Below, piece by piece: positions 37,495 through 48,367 of a stretch of 64,000 bases of DNA. Source of the stretch: Neurospora crassa OR74A. Lineage: Eukaryota > Ascomycota > Sordariomycetes > Sordariales > Sordariaceae. Positions within the stretch are counted from its first letter, which is position 1; each line of letters opens with the position of its first letter. Position numbers and translations under genes: made by a program. Location: the NCBI RefSeq assembly GCF_000182925.2, contig NC_026502.1, forward strand, positions 3,782,001 to 3,846,000, written 5' to 3'. The notes beneath the pieces were generated by a model, which was not told the origin of the DNA, searched no databases, and was given only the letters and a program-made list of their open reading frames with translations.

Positions 37495-37750
37495 ATGGAC
37501 GAAACACCGCCAACCAACCTGGCGGACCTGGTCAACGTCACAAGAGGTCCTCGTCGTGCCCGGCAACGACTGCGATTCGAGCAGCCCCAGCAGACCCCCC
37601 AACGGACGACTCGATCATCACAGGCTGCCGCTCTTGAAGAAGCCCGGCGAGCTGCCCTGCGATCAGTTGGTTCTGGATTTACACCTGAGCCACAACCTTC
37701 TTCAACATCTACACCTGTCCATCCAAGGGAACAGTCTTCCGCGATGCCTC
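37495..37750 (+). CDS. Short unassigned exon upstream of APC10
   Basis: A frame starting MDETPPTNLADLV at 37495 runs 85 codons to a perfect donor GTAAGT at 37751. It is rich in Arg, Gln, Ala and Pro (RGPRRARQRLRFEQPQQ, ALEEARRAALRS) and looks coding. Where it splices to is not clear: joining to the APC10 start is prevented by a stop at 38496 and the absence of an AG between it and 38520. It may be the 5' exon of a small gene, or of an alternative longer APC10 message using an acceptor inside the first APC10 exon. No family recognised. Confidence 0.4.
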
Positions 37751-38519
37751 GTAAGTTGTTATATAGATTCATTCAATATCTTCTAGTCCCATGGTATTTC
37801 GCCCAGGCCAAGGGGCCTTGGTCTTTTGTTTACTTTCAAAGGCCTTTGTGTCCATTTCCCCTTTTTGGAGCCCCACCTCGCTTCACTTAGACGCTGGCCC
37901 GTCCTTGCACTATCACTGACACGACCTCAACCGTGATTTATGTTGGCCTTATACTTCCAGACGGCCAATTCATCATGTCTGAATATCTTCATTTACTTCG
38001 CACGACCTTCACCTGTTGAGCCCTCCACCCTTTCATCCCATCTCAGCAGCTGCTCGCTGTGCGATTGGTCCCGTCTGTTTACCGCCGCCATGGCTTGCAG
38101 TATGGGTGGGCTATCCTTTGGGATGAATTCGCGATATCTCCAACCACCTTCACATCAACCTTCATGCATGTAATAATCACCTTCAAACCTGACAAGAACC
38201 TTGAATGCACTTTGCCCTCTTCTTTTCTACTTCTGAGCAGTGCCTCCAGGTTTACTACCCCTCCAATGTTTTTTCATTCACCAAATCCCACCTCCCCACC
38301 AACCCCTCCCTTAGTTCTCTCCTTGACTCTTCCTTCGTCACCTTCATCATCTCCAATCAACTACCGCTTTTTTGTCTTCCTAGATATCATCTCTTCTCCT
38401 ATCTTTCTCTCAACAATTTGACCTTCACCTCTTCATCAACTAATTCTATTACTTGGCCAACTTCCACCTGCTTTTCCTTCTTCACGTCTTAGCATAATCA
38501 CTTCGCTGTCACATTCGCA
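37751..38519. other. Probable intron or APC10 leader
   Basis: C/T-rich sequence (38200-38480), consistent with a long leader or intron before APC10. Several CAG acceptors exist (for example 37968, 38046) but none gives a convincing protein continuation. Confidence 0.4.
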
Positions 38520-39831
38520 ATGCCTCCATCTTCGCCATACCACCACACGCGCAAGCGGCGACGAGTGTTGGGCGAGCTTGCTGGACAAGATCTGAACTCC
38601 CCCAGACCTCTTACCAAACGCGCTCCCATTACCCTGGACCAAGAAAACGTCGACGAGGTTCACGAAGGCCTCTACTACGGTATCTACGACATTGGGGAAA
38701 TATTTGCAGTCACTAACGGTACCTGGGCTGCTCCAGCACAATCCGCGCGAGCTCAGCGCATACAGGAAGAGCAGTCTGACGACGAGGACTTCCCTAGTCC
38801 TGTGGGTGACGGTCCGGCGAGTGACATTGAGCTCCAAGATGAGGATCATGATAACAGCAATAACGATCTTGAGGGCGATGACTTTCACGAGGGCTTGGAC
38901 GAGGGCATGCAAGGGGCTGATGACCGCCAAGGGGACGAACACAACGGCGTCGACGAACATGGAGACGAATTTGGATTCGACGAGGACGGCAACAGAATTG
39001 AGCCTGATGAAGATCACGAGGAAACCGAGCAGCTCCAACTCTCAATGTTCGATCCCTCCGCCATTGGCCTCCGAGAGATCAACAATCTCGCCCACTTCGG
39101 CGTCTCCAGCCACAAGCCCGGAAATGGCGTCGAGGAGCTCCTTACAGAGGACCTCGACAAATACTGGCAGTCAGTAACCTCTTTGGTTTCGTTGTCTCCT
39201 TCAGCTAACGTTTTGTCTTAGATCCGATGGCCAACAACCCCACCTCCTGACAATTCACTTCCTCCGCCGCGTCGAGATCCGGGCCATCAGATTCTACGTC
39301 GACTACAATCTCGACGAATCCTACACGCCCACCAACATTGTTTGGTACGCCGGCACCGGGCACCATGACCTCATCGAGTTCGCCGACGTCAAGCTCACCA
39401 ACCCCGTGGGCTGGCAAGACGTGCCCATCGCCAACTGCGGCGGCGGTCCCGACGGCCACTCGCTCTGCTGCTGGATTGTCCAGGCTCACATCAAAGAGAA
39501 TCACCAAAACGGCAAGGACACGCATATTCGCGGCATCAAGATTTTTGCTATTGATGAGAACACGGTCGGCGGTGCGGTGGCTGCTGGAGGTGACGCTATC
39601 CACGAGATGGGTATCAGAATTGATGAAGAGGCTGAGCGGATTGAGGCTGCAGCTCTGGCAAACAACAACGCAGAAGAAAACGACTACGACGAAGCAAGTC
39701 TGTTGGAGTTGCTGCGGCATATTGACCGTGAAGCTGAATCGGCGGAGGCGGGAAGCAGGAGTAGGTACCGGCCTGGTGAGGGAGGGTTTTCGGACCTTCC
39801 TGATTTTATGAGGGATCCGGTGATTCGCTGA
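38520..39831 (+). CDS. APC10: Anaphase-promoting complex subunit 10 (Doc1)
   Basis: Two exons, 38520-39169 and 39222-39831, 419 residues; 52-nt intron GTCAGT...TCTTAG restores TEDLDKYWQSDGQQPHLL. The first 170 residues are a poorly conserved extension that becomes strongly acidic (Asp/Glu/Asn/Gly). The DOC domain runs from about residue 180 to 340: AHFGVSSHKPGNGVEELL, YWQSDGQQPHLLTIHFLRR, IRFYVDYNLDESYTPTNI, VGWQDVPI and HIRGIKIF. It ends in Ile-Arg, the tail by which APC10 docks on APC3/Cdc27. APC10 helps bind D-box substrates for ubiquitination in mitosis. A CGGGPDGHSLCCW insertion in the DOC barrel and the long acidic extension differ from yeast Doc1 but are common in filamentous fungi. 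Confidence 0.94.
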
Positions 39832-40479
39832 GCGGGGACGGGCCAGAGACCCTTCGTTTTGGTCCGGAGTGAATTGTGGTTTTGGCACAGCAAGGCGTTT
39901 GGTACGGAAATATTCTAGGCGAAAAGGAGGTTTGTTGCTTCGATTCATCAAAATGGTGAAGTGTTTTTGGTCGGACTTTGTTTCGGTTATTGGCGGCATT
40001 CCATTTTGACTCCTTGCAAAAAGGTCGGAGTTGGGAGGCGTCTAAAGGCATACGGCATTGGAGTTATGGTAGGAGGCCTAGTGTCAGAGTGCATCGATGG
40101 TATCTGGAAAAGGGTTCAAGTGAGAAAAGGCGTTGAGAGTGACAGACCCATTTCAATCAAGAGGGCTCCCGCGAGGTACCCTGGTGAAGTATACAGGAGA
40201 ACAAAAGCAGACTTAAATTAGAAGGAAACAGGGTTTTTAATAGAATACCTATCATATGACCATGCTGTTTCCCGTAGAGAGAGAAACCAACAAACATGAC
40301 TGTGAGAAAGACCTCTTTTGGGATACTCCAAGTCCTCGATAAGTCCCGTCTGCATTGATAAGCGCGATAAGGACGATTAAGATAAGATGACACCAAGTGC
40401 CCAGAGAACACCGAAAACCATATCACCAAAAAAGAACACGAACATACAGCAGCCTGCAGTGTCCTCAATCGTTCGGGGA
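39832..40479. other. Spacer with direct repeat copy A
   Basis: 3' flank of APC10 and of the next minus-strand gene. Bases 40249-40345 are copy A of a repeat whose copy B lies at 47743-47834. On the minus strand it reads ...TCTTTCTCACAGTCATG.. and is open for a short stretch. Confidence 0.6.
40249..40345. repeat. Dispersed direct repeat A (partner at 47743-47834)
   Basis: Same orientation as copy B. Shared block ACATGACTGTGAGAAAGACC is exact; flanking bases (GTAGAGAGAG, AAGTCCTCGATAA) match with scattered differences that are mostly transitions. Nature unknown. Confidence 0.8.
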
Positions 40480-42290
40480 TTAATCTTCGCTGGCAAACCT
40501 GAAACCACAGCAAGTTTGGTCGGCGACAGAGGGCGATACACAAAGAACTTGGCTTGGAGTGCATTCTTGTAGCGTTACCGGTTCCGCTCGATCCCTTCAT
40601 CAATCCTGGCAATCATATTGCCGTACGAATCAGTCAAGCCGGGGGTGATTGCTCTGGACGATCTCGACAGCGTCCCAGAGCGATCGGGACTCGGTAGCCT
40701 CCATCCAACTCCACAACCCGCGTCTCACAGCTCGCCATCTGCCGGCAGCGGTAGAGCAGCCTCCTCTGCATCTCCAGTCCGAAATTTCGTAAGCCATAGA
40801 TATGTATCTTCCCTACAAGTTGTCCCAAAGACTCCGCTCCAAAAGATCCTCGAGATTGCAGAGACGAACGCCCTGAAATGAACTCCACCCAGCCGGCTTC
40901 GCTGACTGAATGCCCAGAACCGGACGTGGCCCCGGAGAGAAAGGACGTACCCGATCCATGCCTACCGTCACGCGGTTAAAGTCGAACGGATTCTCTACCT
41001 TGATGCCTGATCCTGGCACCAGGTCTATTTGTTCACCTTTGGGTATCCTCCCTGGCCACCAACTGTGAACCGAAAGCGCCGGGCTGAATTCGATCACATA
41101 CTGGTCGCTTTGGACGTCGACAATCCGAGCAGGAAGGTACAGTTCCGAGTTGTCGGTAACATGGTAATGGTATCGGAAGTCCGGGTACATGACGGGTGCC
41201 TCGACAGTGTCGCCGATATGGAAGCAACGATAAGGTCGCACGTCGTACCTTTGCATGTTTCTCCGCCATGGTCGCCACAGCCGCCGCATGCCCTTTCCGA
41301 GTTCCGTCAACTGCTCCTCAGGAAAGAAAAAGCCGTCACTCCCATATTCGTCATCCGATCCAGGATTGTCCTGGGTTTCTGTAGCGTCAATTGGGCCTTG
41401 CTCCAGTGCACTGTCCCAGTCACAAACTCGATCTCATCGCCGTCCACTACCGTGACTCTCGAATCGTACCAAAGTCCGTCGTACTCGACCTGGTCAGATC
41501 ACAAATTGCATCTCAGTAAATGTACTGCGCGATCTTTTGGTGAGAACAATACGTACCTGAACCTTTTCTCCAACTTTCGGTGGGTGGGAGAATGCCGTCG
41601 ACGGCCCCAAAAGCGTGCATTCAAATTCCGGTATGATAGAACTTGAGGGGTTGTCGTCGTCGCGTAGCATCTTGCTGAAGGAATCCTTGACCGGCCTGGT
41701 GGAAAAGACAATAGCATTCGAACCCACACCTGCCGTAATGATGTACTGGCCCCCGTAACATGCCTTGAACTCGGTGATTTTCATGGTTAGTCGGTTTTCG
41801 TACGACGGTGGATGATTCAACAGTTTCCTTCCCACTCGTCCGTCCTTGTTGCACCTTGATGTGCTGGAGAAATACGATAGACACCGCGCTGTACGCCCGT
41901 TGGAGTTGGTCGGCCTTGCGTTGAATGTCCGCGAGAAGGTCGGGAATCTTGTTGAAAGCCCATATTCGCTTGAAAAACTTCTTCCCACCCGACTCGGTCT
42001 TGGTCGCAATTGACGCTCCAGCAAGTTCGATATCCAACGCCTTTGCGCATTCTTTACACGACTGTCCAATGCTTTCCAGGATATTCAGAATAATTATAAA
42101 CTCTGACGCATTGGCCCTGGATGATGTCCTCGTTCACAGGGTCCTTAAACACGTTCAACAAGAAAGACAGATTGGTGGTCAGCAGCTGAAGCTCTTCAGC
42201 GGCTTGGTTGAGAGAGTCCAGTCGAGACTTGATTTCCATTCCAAGGTTGATGAGGATGGTCACCGTGGAAACGATATCCATGGCTGACAT
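40480..42290 (-). CDS. Helical N-terminal-domain protein with two Tudor-like repeats
   Basis: Best model has six exons: 42290-42108, 42061-41855, 41769-41557, 41489-40817, 40653-40579 and 40498-40480. Exons 1-2 encode a helical domain of about 130 residues starting MSAMDIVSTVTILINLGMEI and including WAFNKIPDLLADIQRKADQL, the type found at the front of fungal STAND and related proteins. After a linker come two beta-rich repeats that read like Tudor/Agenet folds: VGEKVQVEYDGLWYDSRV and GDTVEAPVMYPDFRYHYHV...YLPARIVDVQSDQYVIEF. It ends GNMIARIDEGIERNRFASED. Within exon 4 the frame changes between the two repeats: either a 59-nt intron (41371-41460 area, donor GTACGA) or a true 1-nt lesion. The last two introns are less sure. 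Function unknown; not an enzyme I recognise. Confidence 0.55.
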
Positions 42291-42488
42291 GGTTGATTGC
42301 GTGCCAAAGACGGCTATTTTGGCCAGTGGGTGGGTTGGTTCTGTGCCGGGAAGAACCTTGTCTCGAGGCGGGGCTGACTGATTGACTCGTGAAGCTGGTG
42401 GGGTGCACAAACCCAAGATTCTTACCCTCCTGTTCGGGCCGTTCAGTTTTTTCGGTCGCAAGCGGGGTCATCGCATCTTTGAAAATTA
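42291..42488. promoter_or_regulatory. Upstream region of the helical/Tudor-like gene
   Basis: Short spacer between the gene start and the MITE; the MITE therefore lies about 200 bp upstream of the start codon. Confidence 0.4.
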
Positions 42489-42833
42489 CAGTAAGATCCC
42501 CTGTTCCAACAACCCCAAAAATCTGGGCAAAAAGGTTGTTCGAACAGGGGGGGTTGTTGAGAGTGGTGTCGTGCACGGACCAACTCCCTTCCAACCCGCC
42601 CAAAGAAAAGCACTAAATGGAACTGGCAGGCCAAGCAAATTCTGCTAGATAACCGACCCACTTTTCCCATTTCACCATACAAATTAACAACAAATCTTCC
42701 TATCCGGTGTTGTTCGTTGTCGGTTTGCGCTTACTAGGCAAAAAAAGCCAAATTTTGCTAGAGGGGTTGTTGCAACAGGGGGGGGGGGGGGGGGTTGTTC
42801 ATACTGGGGGTTGTCAGAACAGGGGGTTGACTG
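42489..42833. mobile_element. Pogo/Fot1-like MITE flanked by TA
   Basis: 345-bp element with TA on both sides (42487-42488, 42834-42835). Left end CAGTAAGATCCCCTGTTCC and right end, read on the other strand, CAGTCAACCCCCTGTTCTG form the inverted ends. A near-palindromic 19-bp motif, CCCCTGTTSSAACAACCCC, recurs about four times (42498, 42535, 42763, 42806; two orientations). A 17-base G-run sits at 42778-42794. No coding capacity. TA duplication and CAGT ends point to the Tc1/mariner-pogo group (established features); family naming is inference. Confidence 0.78.
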
Positions 42834-42909
42834 TAAGCCCATGCGTCATCTGGCATAGGGCTGCGAATTGACAGTTCTCTCCCAGGTTTGCCCTTGCTTC
42901 TTCACGCCC

Positions 42910-44385
42910 ATGCTCTCTCGACCCATTTCGAACATGAACAGCTGGCTGAAACAATCTGGAGCGGTAGGCCTGGACAGCCTGGAGCTTGCCGACTTCCCAG
43001 ACACCGGGCGCGGCGTCAAAACACTACGGCCTTTCAAGGAAGGAGAAAAGATTCTCACCATTCCAGCAGGCATTCTCTGGACGGTCAAACATGCATACGC
43101 TGATCCCCTTCTTGGACCAGCCCTGCGCTCTGCGCAACCGCCCTTGTCTGTCGAAGACACCTTGGCTACGTACATTCTCTTTGTGAAATCTCGCGAGTCG
43201 GGATACGATGGCCAGCGAAGCCATATAGCAGCGTTGCCTGCGAGCTACTCTTCAAGCATCCTCTTTGCGGAAGATGATTTGGAAGCTTGCGCTGGAACTT
43301 CCCTGTACACCATCACGAAGCAGCTGGAGCAATCCATCGAAGATGATCACAGGGCCTTAGTTGTGCGGTTGTTTGTACAGCATCCGGATCTTTTTCCACT
43401 GGACAAATTCACCGTGGAAGATGTAGGTCTACACGTGTGTAATACTAAGATGTTGCAAATCAACCGCTAACGCTCATTCTTCCCTTGGTTTTAGTACAAG
43501 TGGGCTCTTTGCACCGTGTGGAGTCGTGCGATGGACTTCGTCCTGGCCGATGGGAATTCGATTCGACTTTTGGCGCCCTTCGCGGACATGTTGAACCACA
43601 CGTCCGAGGTCAAGCAGTGTCATGTCTACGATCCCTCATCTGGAACCCTCTCTGTTTTTGCAGGAAAAGATTACGAAGCCGGAGATCAGGTATTTATCAA
43701 CTACGGACCAGTCCCGAATAGTCGCCTTTTACGTCTCTATGGCTTTGTCATTCCCGGTAATCCCAACGACAGCTACGACCTCGTTCTTTCAACGCACCCT
43801 CAGGCGCCATTTTTCGAACAAAAGCAGAAGCTCTGGGTATCGGCTGGACTTGATTCGACCGCTACCATTCCCCTCACTCTCACCGATCCGCTACCGAAAA
43901 AGGTCCTTCGATATCTCCGTATTCAGCGATTGGACGCTTCGGGTCTCGCTGTCATAGCGCGCCAGCAAACCGATGCTACAGATGGGAAAATCAGCGATTC
44001 GAACGAAGTAGAAATCCTGCGGTTCCTGGTGGAATCCTTTAATTATCTTCTAGATGGTTTCGGAACGCCGCTGGAAAAGCTGGAACAACAACTTGCGGAA
44101 GGTGTCTATTCTCCGGGAGGGAACGCATGGGCTGCGGCGCACGTTAGCTTGGGCGAACAGCGGGTGTTGAGATTGGCGAGAAAGAGAGCGGAGGAGTTGC
44201 TGTCGGCAGTGGAGAGCGGAAGTGGCAATGTGAGGAATCGATGCGCAAATTGCGGAAAGGGTTCTGCGCAGTTGAGTTTGTGCGGAAGGTGCAAAGCCGT
44301 TGCGTATTGTGGGCGGGCGTGCCAGGTCGCTCATTACAAACAGCACAAGGCAAGATGTCAAGCTACCGCGTCCCAGGGCGGTTGA
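42910..44385 (+). CDS. SET-domain methyltransferase-like protein with C-terminal MYND finger
   Basis: Two exons, 42910-43422 and 43495-44385, 467 residues; the 72-nt intron starts GTAGGT, has CTAAC and ends TTTTAG. The SET region is split Rubisco-LSMT style: GRGVKTLRPFKEGEKILTIP near the N-terminus, then LLAPFADMLNHTSEV, AGDQVFINYGPVPNSRLLRLYGF with the NH and NY residues that bind AdoMet and substrate. A helical substrate-binding region follows. Residues 421-458 form a MYND zinc finger: CANCGKGS, LCGRCKAVAYCGRACQ, HYKQHKARC. The order SET then MYND at the C-terminus is the reverse of SMYD proteins, where MYND is inserted into SET. It likely methylates lysines in a protein; partner unknown. 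MLSRPISNMNSW could start at 42910 or 42931. Confidence 0.88.
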
Positions 44386-45141
44386 GGTTCGGGGATGATA
44401 ATAAAAGTAATGTATTATTCTCTCTTGGTTGTCTGTTCCGCCTTCTTTTTGCTGGTGAGGAACGCACGTTAAGGGTGGGCATTATGCGAGGAAAGAGGAC
44501 CTGTTCATCCAGTCTCTCAGCCGTTGGTAACTCCCAGTGTTATTAGTGGGTACCTAGCAATGGAACGTCCGACGTTCGTGCCCCAAGTCTGAGATGGATA
44601 AGAAACAGCAGCCGTGGATGATGCTGAGAGAACTGCGGGCGAGCATATGACAGCATTTCATGGGACGATTCGGGCAACGGGCGTGTAAGTTAGTTCCGGA
44701 TGCCACGAAAAGTAAAACATGGGGGAAAATAATTCCGGACTGCGAGGGAGCAAACGGTTCTGTAAGCGGCGTTGAGGTTGGTCGTTATTTTGCAGCCGGA
44801 CTCGAGATTTCTCTCGGGCTGACTACATTTTGAGTTTAATGCCAGCACTTTGTCGACAAGTAGGTGGCACCGTATACACCAACCGAATCCTGGACTCATG
44901 ATATTGGGTTGATCACGGTTACGCTATATATGTTAGCGCATCACAAGAATTTGAATGTGAGGAGGAAGACATGAAACGTTAAATTCGAAAAAGGAGCTGA
45001 ATTCCAAAATGTAACCCGTCCTCGTCATCACCGGTTTTATCTCCGTGTGAACATAGCCTGAGAGATGGGGCTCGATGCGTTTGACCACGGTAACAGCCTG
45101 CGATGCGCTCGATGTGAGCGATGGCGGTCATTCTCCCTGGT
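44386..45141. other. Spacer between convergent SET and subtilase genes
   Basis: About 0.75 kb shared 3' flank, no gene seen. Confidence 0.45.
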
Positions 45142-47658
45142 TCACTCAACCCTCGCACACAGCTTCCTCCCCACTTCCGCAATCAACTGCAGCAACTTAT
45201 CGGGCTTCCCATCCCTGTTCTGTACTGCAGGCAAAAACATGTTCCAAACCATGACAAACTTGTGCTGGCTCATAGGAGTAGTGCCGATGGTATCACCTAG
45301 CACATTAGACATGTTCTCGTGCTTTTTGAGTGCCTCAAAGTCCTTCCTAGCCTGCATCTTATCCGCCTCAGATGTGGCCAAGAACAGACGCACCTGGACG
45401 CAGTAGAGAATGAGAGCGACCAGCCCGGCGGCATAGGCCGTGGCAATGGATGAGCCGAAGATTGTCATCCCATTATACTCCTTCTTGCTGCCGGGGAAAG
45501 TGAAATCCAGAAGACGTAGGTCGCCAACCCATTCATCAGCCACGCCAGATTCTAGGGCCGCACCAATCTTGAAGATTTTTTCGCTCGCCGCCTTGGCAGG
45601 GTAGGTTTGCCGATTGTCTGCCCCGTTGTCCTTGGCCGAGCAGAACATGAGGATCCCCAACTTGCTCGCCGAAGTGATGGCCTCTTCAAGATCATTCTTC
45701 GCTGGGTCACTTTCATCAACGTCGATGGTCCATGACATTGAGATTATGTCGACGCGTTTCTGAACAGCCTTTTTAATGGCCTGAGTTGCGACGTTAGCAT
45801 ATATCTTGCCCCAGATGACTTTCGGACCTTTGGTGAGCGATGCGGTTGAATAGATGATAGGCGTACCTTGACTGCACTTTGAGTAGTGATTTCTCGGTTG
45901 CCATTCTTCGAAGGCAGATCTTCGAGCTTGAGGACCAACAGGCTGGCTCTTGGGCAGACCTCGAGAATGGCCTCTGCCATAATGGTTCCATGCCCAGCGC
46001 TTGATATGTAGTGTGGATGGTTCTTACACATATCATGCGGTCCACTCCTTGGGCAAAACGTCCGACCGCCGAGGCACTGGGCGGGAGTGAGATCCAACTT
46101 CATAATATCAACGCCGTCATCAATCAGCGCAACCTTGATCGGAGTCTCAATCATCTCCCAGACTTTCTTAGTGGTTCCAGTATCGTAGTTGTTCTCTGCA
46201 TCGATGAGCAGTTTCCGGAACTCCTTCATAGTTGTGAGCCAATGGCTTTTGCTTGTCGGTTCAGCGTTTCTCGCGCTGGAGCGCGCCGAGCTACGATTAG
46301 CCTGCCTCGGTGTTTGAACTACCGGACGCGTTATCTTGACATCGACCCCACGACAGCGATCGCCCATTCGGCGAAGAAACTCGTCGATATTCTTGTCCAA
46401 ACGCTTTGGAGTTTCAATGCCCTTCATGTACACGTTAGAAACACTCCAAACGATCAAAATGGCCAGTGGTGGGCGATGCAAAAGACTGTGTGATAGAAAC
46501 ATACCATTTTCACGTCGACATAAACTCTCTTGAGATGACTGAGACGTTTGAGGCCACCCTCGTCACTCCAGCTCCGGAGAATTGCATTGTTCCCACTGCA
46601 GTAGAGGTACACCTCTCGAACCATAGGTGCAGCGTTGAAGATAACTTCTGAGCAGAGATCAATCTTCTTCCAGTCCCAAATTTCTACCTCCATGGGCTTC
46701 AGGGAGTCTTCGATGACCTCATCGCTGTGTGGGGGAAGCAATGTGTCATCGACTGACACCCTCAGCACTTTTTGGACACCATTGGATCTAAGTTTCTCGA
46801 AAACCCACGCCAGATTTTTGCGTCCTTTCTGTTCATTCTCATTGACACCATCAAGGTCAGTGGTGGATGGTGTTCCGATTCTCAGTCCGGGGAGTTCAAC
46901 GTATTGCAGGACATCATGAAACTTGAGCGTTGACATAAGTCTCTGGAACTCTTCCTCGGTCATATGTGTCATTCCAGACAGATCGCAATTCAATACTTGA
47001 TCACCGAAGTCTGTAATAGCTCGTTAGTAAAGCCAGCTCATTTTCTCCTGACCGAATCATTACCCATCCCATTTGATGATGTTTCTAATGAACTCGACAT
47101 ACCTGGCGTTATCTCGTCGTGGAATAGAATGTCGATGCAGGTCTGTTCATCACGTGTTCGGAGATAGTGCAATTTGAGAAGTTGCTCTACCCTCTTCGCA
47201 GCAATGGCACGAGCCTTGCTGGTCTCCGGGGATTTTCTTTCTTTTGTGGTCAGTGACTTTGCGACTGGTTCGTTTTCTTGAGGCCCGTCGGGTAACCGAG
47301 GCGGTCGGTTTTCCAGTTCTGCAAGCCCTGCGGCGTCACTAGGAGGTTGTGATTGCAAAATCTTAGTCTTGGGCCGGGAAGACGTCGCTGACATGTTTGC
47401 GATGGGTTTGTGTGGCTGTATCATGTTGTGATTTGGCGGTGGTTGCGCCAGAGACATCTCGGAGGTTGTCTTGGATATAGCAGCACCTCTTTTGTCCAGT
47501 GGGGGAGCAAGTGGTTGCTTGGCGGACGCCGTCCCTTCGGCACGCGCTTTGTCAAGCGTCGCCGCTTCTCTTTTTTGTGCCTTCTTCCGAGTCTTGATGT
47601 GAGCAAGGTATGGTGACAAGCCCCGATTGTTGAAGTCGCCTCCAGGTTTACTTCTCAT
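45142..47658 (-). CDS. Intracellular subtilisin-fold (S8) protein, 5' end probably lost
   Basis: Four exons: 47658-47103, 47010-46505, 46421-45867 and 45780-45142, about 751 residues from the first ATG. No signal peptide. The first 180 residues are basic and Pro/Ser-rich, then a helical block (RVEQLLKLHYLRTRDEQTCI) and an unrecognised domain (CDLSGMTHMTEEEFQRLMS, HLKRVYVDVKM). The C-terminal S8 domain has Asp455 (VALIDDGVD), His498 (SSAGHGTIMAE), the oxyanion Asn591 (FCSAKDNG) and Ser650 (FGSSIATAYAAGL), so catalysis is possible. Introns start GTATGT, GTATGT and GTACGC. The frame is open above the ATG only to 47745, exactly where repeat copy B begins, and a longer helical N-terminus (EYKKCRNETWVSIVKQLVDK) is encoded there without an ATG. 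S8 domains of this cytosolic type occur in fungal STAND proteins and their relatives. Partner unknown. Confidence 0.78.
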
Positions 47659-47742
47659 GCACTGGTCACCTTTGTCCACAAGCTGTTTGACGATCGATAC
47701 CCAGGTTTCATTGCGGCATTTCTTGTATTCAACTGCATAGGT

Positions 47743-47834
47743 ATGCTATGATCATACTGTTCCCAGTAGAGAGAGGAAACCAGCAAACATGACTGTGAGA
47801 AAGACCTTTTTTGAATACTTCAAGTCCTCGATAA
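47743..47834. repeat. Dispersed direct repeat B (partner at 40249-40345)
   Basis: Roughly 85 percent alike by eye; differences such as GGATACTCC versus GAATACTTC are transitions, the pattern left by repeat-induced point mutation in Sordariales (inference). Confidence 0.8.
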
Positions 47835-48069
47835 ATATACTTGCGTCAATGAAGAACAGAGAATATAAAGTTAACTAACAGAGAGCACATCTCTAGCAGA
47901 TACAACTATAGGCAGTGTTCGGGGCCGCTATGGAGCTTTAGAGATTCGTTCACCTCAGGATATAAGAAATTGAAGTACTATCTCGGGGGTATAGGTACTA
48001 AGATACTTTTCTTGCAGCCTTCAACGTAAGGTTAGAGTCCTTGAAAAAATATTAGAGCGAGGTCTAATA

Positions 48070-48160
48070 GCAGGTAGCAGAGATGTGTGATGGTCTGAAT
48101 GCGCCGCAGTAACCAACCGGTCAAAGTAGGTGTTGGATTGCTTCAGACAGGCGTACGGGC
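48070..48160. repeat. Direct repeat C (partner at 50438-50563)
   Basis: Shared blocks: AGCAGAGATGTGTGA, CCGCAGTAACCA, CCGGTCRAAGTAG and TTGCTTCAGA/CTGCTTCAGA. Same orientation as copy D; the partner carries an insertion of about 30 bases. Confidence 0.72.
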
Positions 48161-48367
48161 TAACATAAAGTGCCTTGACGATATTGGCAGTCAGAAGAAC
48201 AGGATCTCCAAAGCCATGCTAATTCTGTTGAGGGGTTCAGAATAAGGCAACGATGTCGGAGAAAAGGATCCGCGTGTATTGACGTGATTGAGCTCGAGTT
48301 GTCTTTCGAATTTCCCTGGGTAGAGGTATCTGTCTTGGTTATAAAACCGTGGCCAGTACTGTTTGTT

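Larger units (their letters stand above)
47659..48367. other. Spacer with repeat copies B and C
   Basis: Holds dispersed repeat copy B (47743-47834) and copy C (48070-48160). A/T-richer than its surroundings. No intact gene, though 47659-47745 is the open upstream remainder of the subtilase frame. Confidence 0.5.
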
